DNA from: Nitrospirales bacterium
Lineage (GTDB): Bacteria > Nitrospirota > Nitrospiria > Nitrospirales > UBA8639
DNA length: 6,628 nt
Assembly (NCBI GenBank): GCA_029261305.1
Contig: JAJDBO010000250.1
Span: 1 to 6,628 of the forward strand
Reading direction: 5' to 3'
Position 1 is the stretch's first letter. Each line of letters opens with the position of its first letter. A model generated the notes under the pieces. The model saw only the letters and a list, made by a program, of their open reading frames with translations. It did not search any database and was not told the DNA's origin. Below are positions 5,642-6,628 of this stretch, one piece after another. The position numbers and the translations under genes were made by a program.

Positions 5642-5871
5642 GCTCTTCCGGGATGATGGTCAGGGCTTGCATTAACACATTTCTCTTGATTTGAACCTCG
5701 ATCCTCATCCATCACCCACACATAAAATTCTTGAAGGCCGGGATTGAGAAAGGACGGCCCTAGGGTCTATGGCCCTGCACAACCTGCCCCCCACTTTGAC
5801 CCCCGAACGGGAATTCCTAGGTCCCGATCTTTTTCAGAGCCATGTGGTTCACCACAATGAGGGTAGGAATT
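5642..5871. other. Right flank between the cassette and the exporter gene
   Basis: No intact gene is visible. The composition shifts from AT-rich to GC-rich directly after the stop codon at 5639-5641. On the minus strand an open but unstarted reading over about 5640-5690 gives NVLMQALTIIPEEL, which looks protein-like but continues into the antisense of the preceding gene, so at most it is a cut relic. Bases 5781-5812 (CCCCCCACTTTGACCCCCG) resemble the GTCAAAGTGGGG-type words found at ends of IS21-like elements, without enough context to call one. CCCTAGGG (5758-5765) and GGAATTCC (5810-5817) are short palindromes. Confidence 0.4.
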
Positions 5872-6628
5872 TCATTGCGTTCCATGATCCTTGCCGTCGA
5901 CAGGTGACTGCATCTTTTCTTTCCCGAGCGGTTTAAACCGGACAATGAGCAGCGGTAGCAGCGTCAAATCGGCGAGCAGGGCAGCCACCATGGCAAAGCC
6001 GGTGAACAAGCCGAAATAGATGGTGGGAACGAAGTTTGACAGGGCGAGGATGGAAAACCCCAGTGTAATCGTCACAGTCGTGTAGTACATCGCTCGCCCG
6101 ATGGTGGCGTGACTGCGGTTGACCGCGGCCCAATAATCCCGGTCTTTTTGAAACTCTTCGGTGAACCGGTGCACGTAATGAATGGTGTCGTCCACCGCAA
6201 TGCCGATACTGATCGCGGCTATGGTGATGGTCATGAGGTCAAGCGGAATTCCCAGCCATCCCATCAAGCCTAGCACCACGCAGGCGGCGAACATGTTGGG
6301 GATGATCGCGACCCCGGCCATCTTCAGGTTGCGAAACAACATGGCGAACATGAGCATGATGGCCAGGAAGACCACGCCGATGGTGAGGATTTGCGACCGG
6401 AACAGGCTTTGCAGCATGTTGTTGTATAACACCAGCATCCCGGTGAGATGAACCTGGTCTTCATGAAGATCCATTTCGGTTGTCAATGCCTGCCGGATTT
6501 TTTTCAACAACGCCTCACGCTGGAGCGACGGGTCGGATTCGAAGACTCGTATTGAAAAGCGGAGTTGATTTCCGTCGTCCGACATATAGGGCTGAAACAA
6601 TACCTCTTTGATCTCCTCCGGCAGCTCC
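5872..6628 (-). CDS. RND/MMPL-family exporter, C-terminal part (runs off the window)
   Basis: The last roughly 252 residues of a proton-driven inner-membrane exporter of the RND superfamily, MMPL-like branch. The reading frame is still open at 6628 (ELPEEIKEVLFQPY...), so the TTG at 6600 is internal and the start lies outside. Counting from that codon: a periplasmic-domain end (1-68), then five membrane helices at about 70-88, 96-114, 120-137, 170-188 and 192-220, the usual C-terminal bundle. SIGIAVDDTIHYVHRF (131-146) holds the paired Asp137-Asp138 of this branch's proton relay. A short polar tail (221-242) follows. Substrates of the branch include lipids and hydrophobic compounds; none can be assigned here. 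It is GC-richer than the defence genes and convergent with them, and is probably resident chromosomal DNA. Confidence 0.9.
   Translation of the reverse strand, partial: ELPEEIKEVLFQPYMSDDGNQLRFSIRVFESDPSLQREALLKKIRQALTTEMDLHEDQVHLTGMLVLYNNMLQSLFRSQILTIGVVFLAIMLMFAMLFRNLKMAGVAIIPNMFAACVVLGLMGWLGIPLDLMTITIAAISIGIAVDDTIHYVHRFTEEFQKDRDYWAAVNRSHATIGRAMYYTTVTITLGFSILALSNFVPTIYFGLFTGFAMVAALLADLTLLPLLIVRFKPLGKEKMQSPVDGKDHGTQ

Noticed and set aside
412..5874. GGAATTTC present near both cassette edges as possible target-site duplication
   Set aside because: Eight bases of low complexity, not placed at the composition breaks; expected by chance.
5817..5885. Minus-strand 22-residue frame MERNEIPTLIVVNHMALKK... 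overlapping the exporter stop
   Set aside because: Very short, no distinct ribosome site, and no recognisable family; kept as unassigned flank.
6182..6451. Plus-strand 89-residue frame rich in Met, antisense to the exporter
   Set aside because: Complement of the membrane-helix codons of the RND gene; no independent coding evidence.

Overview
The window holds a compact, AT-rich defence operon set between two stretches of more GC-rich DNA. I read it as a type IV CBASS (cyclic-oligonucleotide-based antiphage signalling) locus. The diagnostic set is present on the + strand: a QueC-like enzyme (Cap9, about 1033-1638), a TGT-like protein (Cap10, about 1613-2623), a CD-NTase signal synthase (2629-3564), a two-transmembrane SLATT-like candidate effector (3570-4160) and an OGG/HhH-GPD glycosylase-like protein (Cap11, 4157-4816). 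These five genes are separated by 5 bases or less, or overlap, so they look like one translationally coupled transcript.

Two further genes flank the core on the same strand. A three-transmembrane protein (480-974) lies upstream, with its own candidate promoter and a convincing rho-independent terminator built over its stop codon. A soluble protein of MauJ-like type (4898-5641) lies downstream, follows a hairpin, and carries an R-x4-H motif like that of HEPN ribonucleases. Whether either belongs to the system is inference.

How the core should work, from published work on type IV CBASS as I recall it: the QueC-like enzyme uses 7-deazaguanine chemistry to attach a deazaguanine amide to the N-terminal glycine of the CD-NTase, and the TGT-like protein binds the modified enzyme instead of tRNA. 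On phage infection the CD-NTase makes a nucleotide messenger that triggers the membrane effector. The sequence fits this well. The CD-NTase starts Met-Gly-Gly, the Cap9 PP-loop and zinc site are intact, and Cap10 keeps the deazaguanine-pocket aspartates but lacks the C-terminal Cys-rich zinc site of true TGT. The role of Cap11 is not settled; here the position of the OGG catalytic lysine appears to be alanine while the HhH aspartate is kept.

Flanks: bases 1-479 hold no intact gene, but 176-250 encodes what looks like the last 24 residues of a TolC-family outer-membrane efflux protein. Bases 5642-5871 hold no clear gene. From 5872 to the window end, on the minus strand, is the C-terminal half of an RND/MMPL-type exporter that runs off the window. 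TolC-like and RND genes indicate a Gram-negative bacterium; I cannot name a phylum. The composition change at both edges supports acquisition of the defence genes as a cassette. No integrase, tRNA, CRISPR array or intact insertion sequence is visible.
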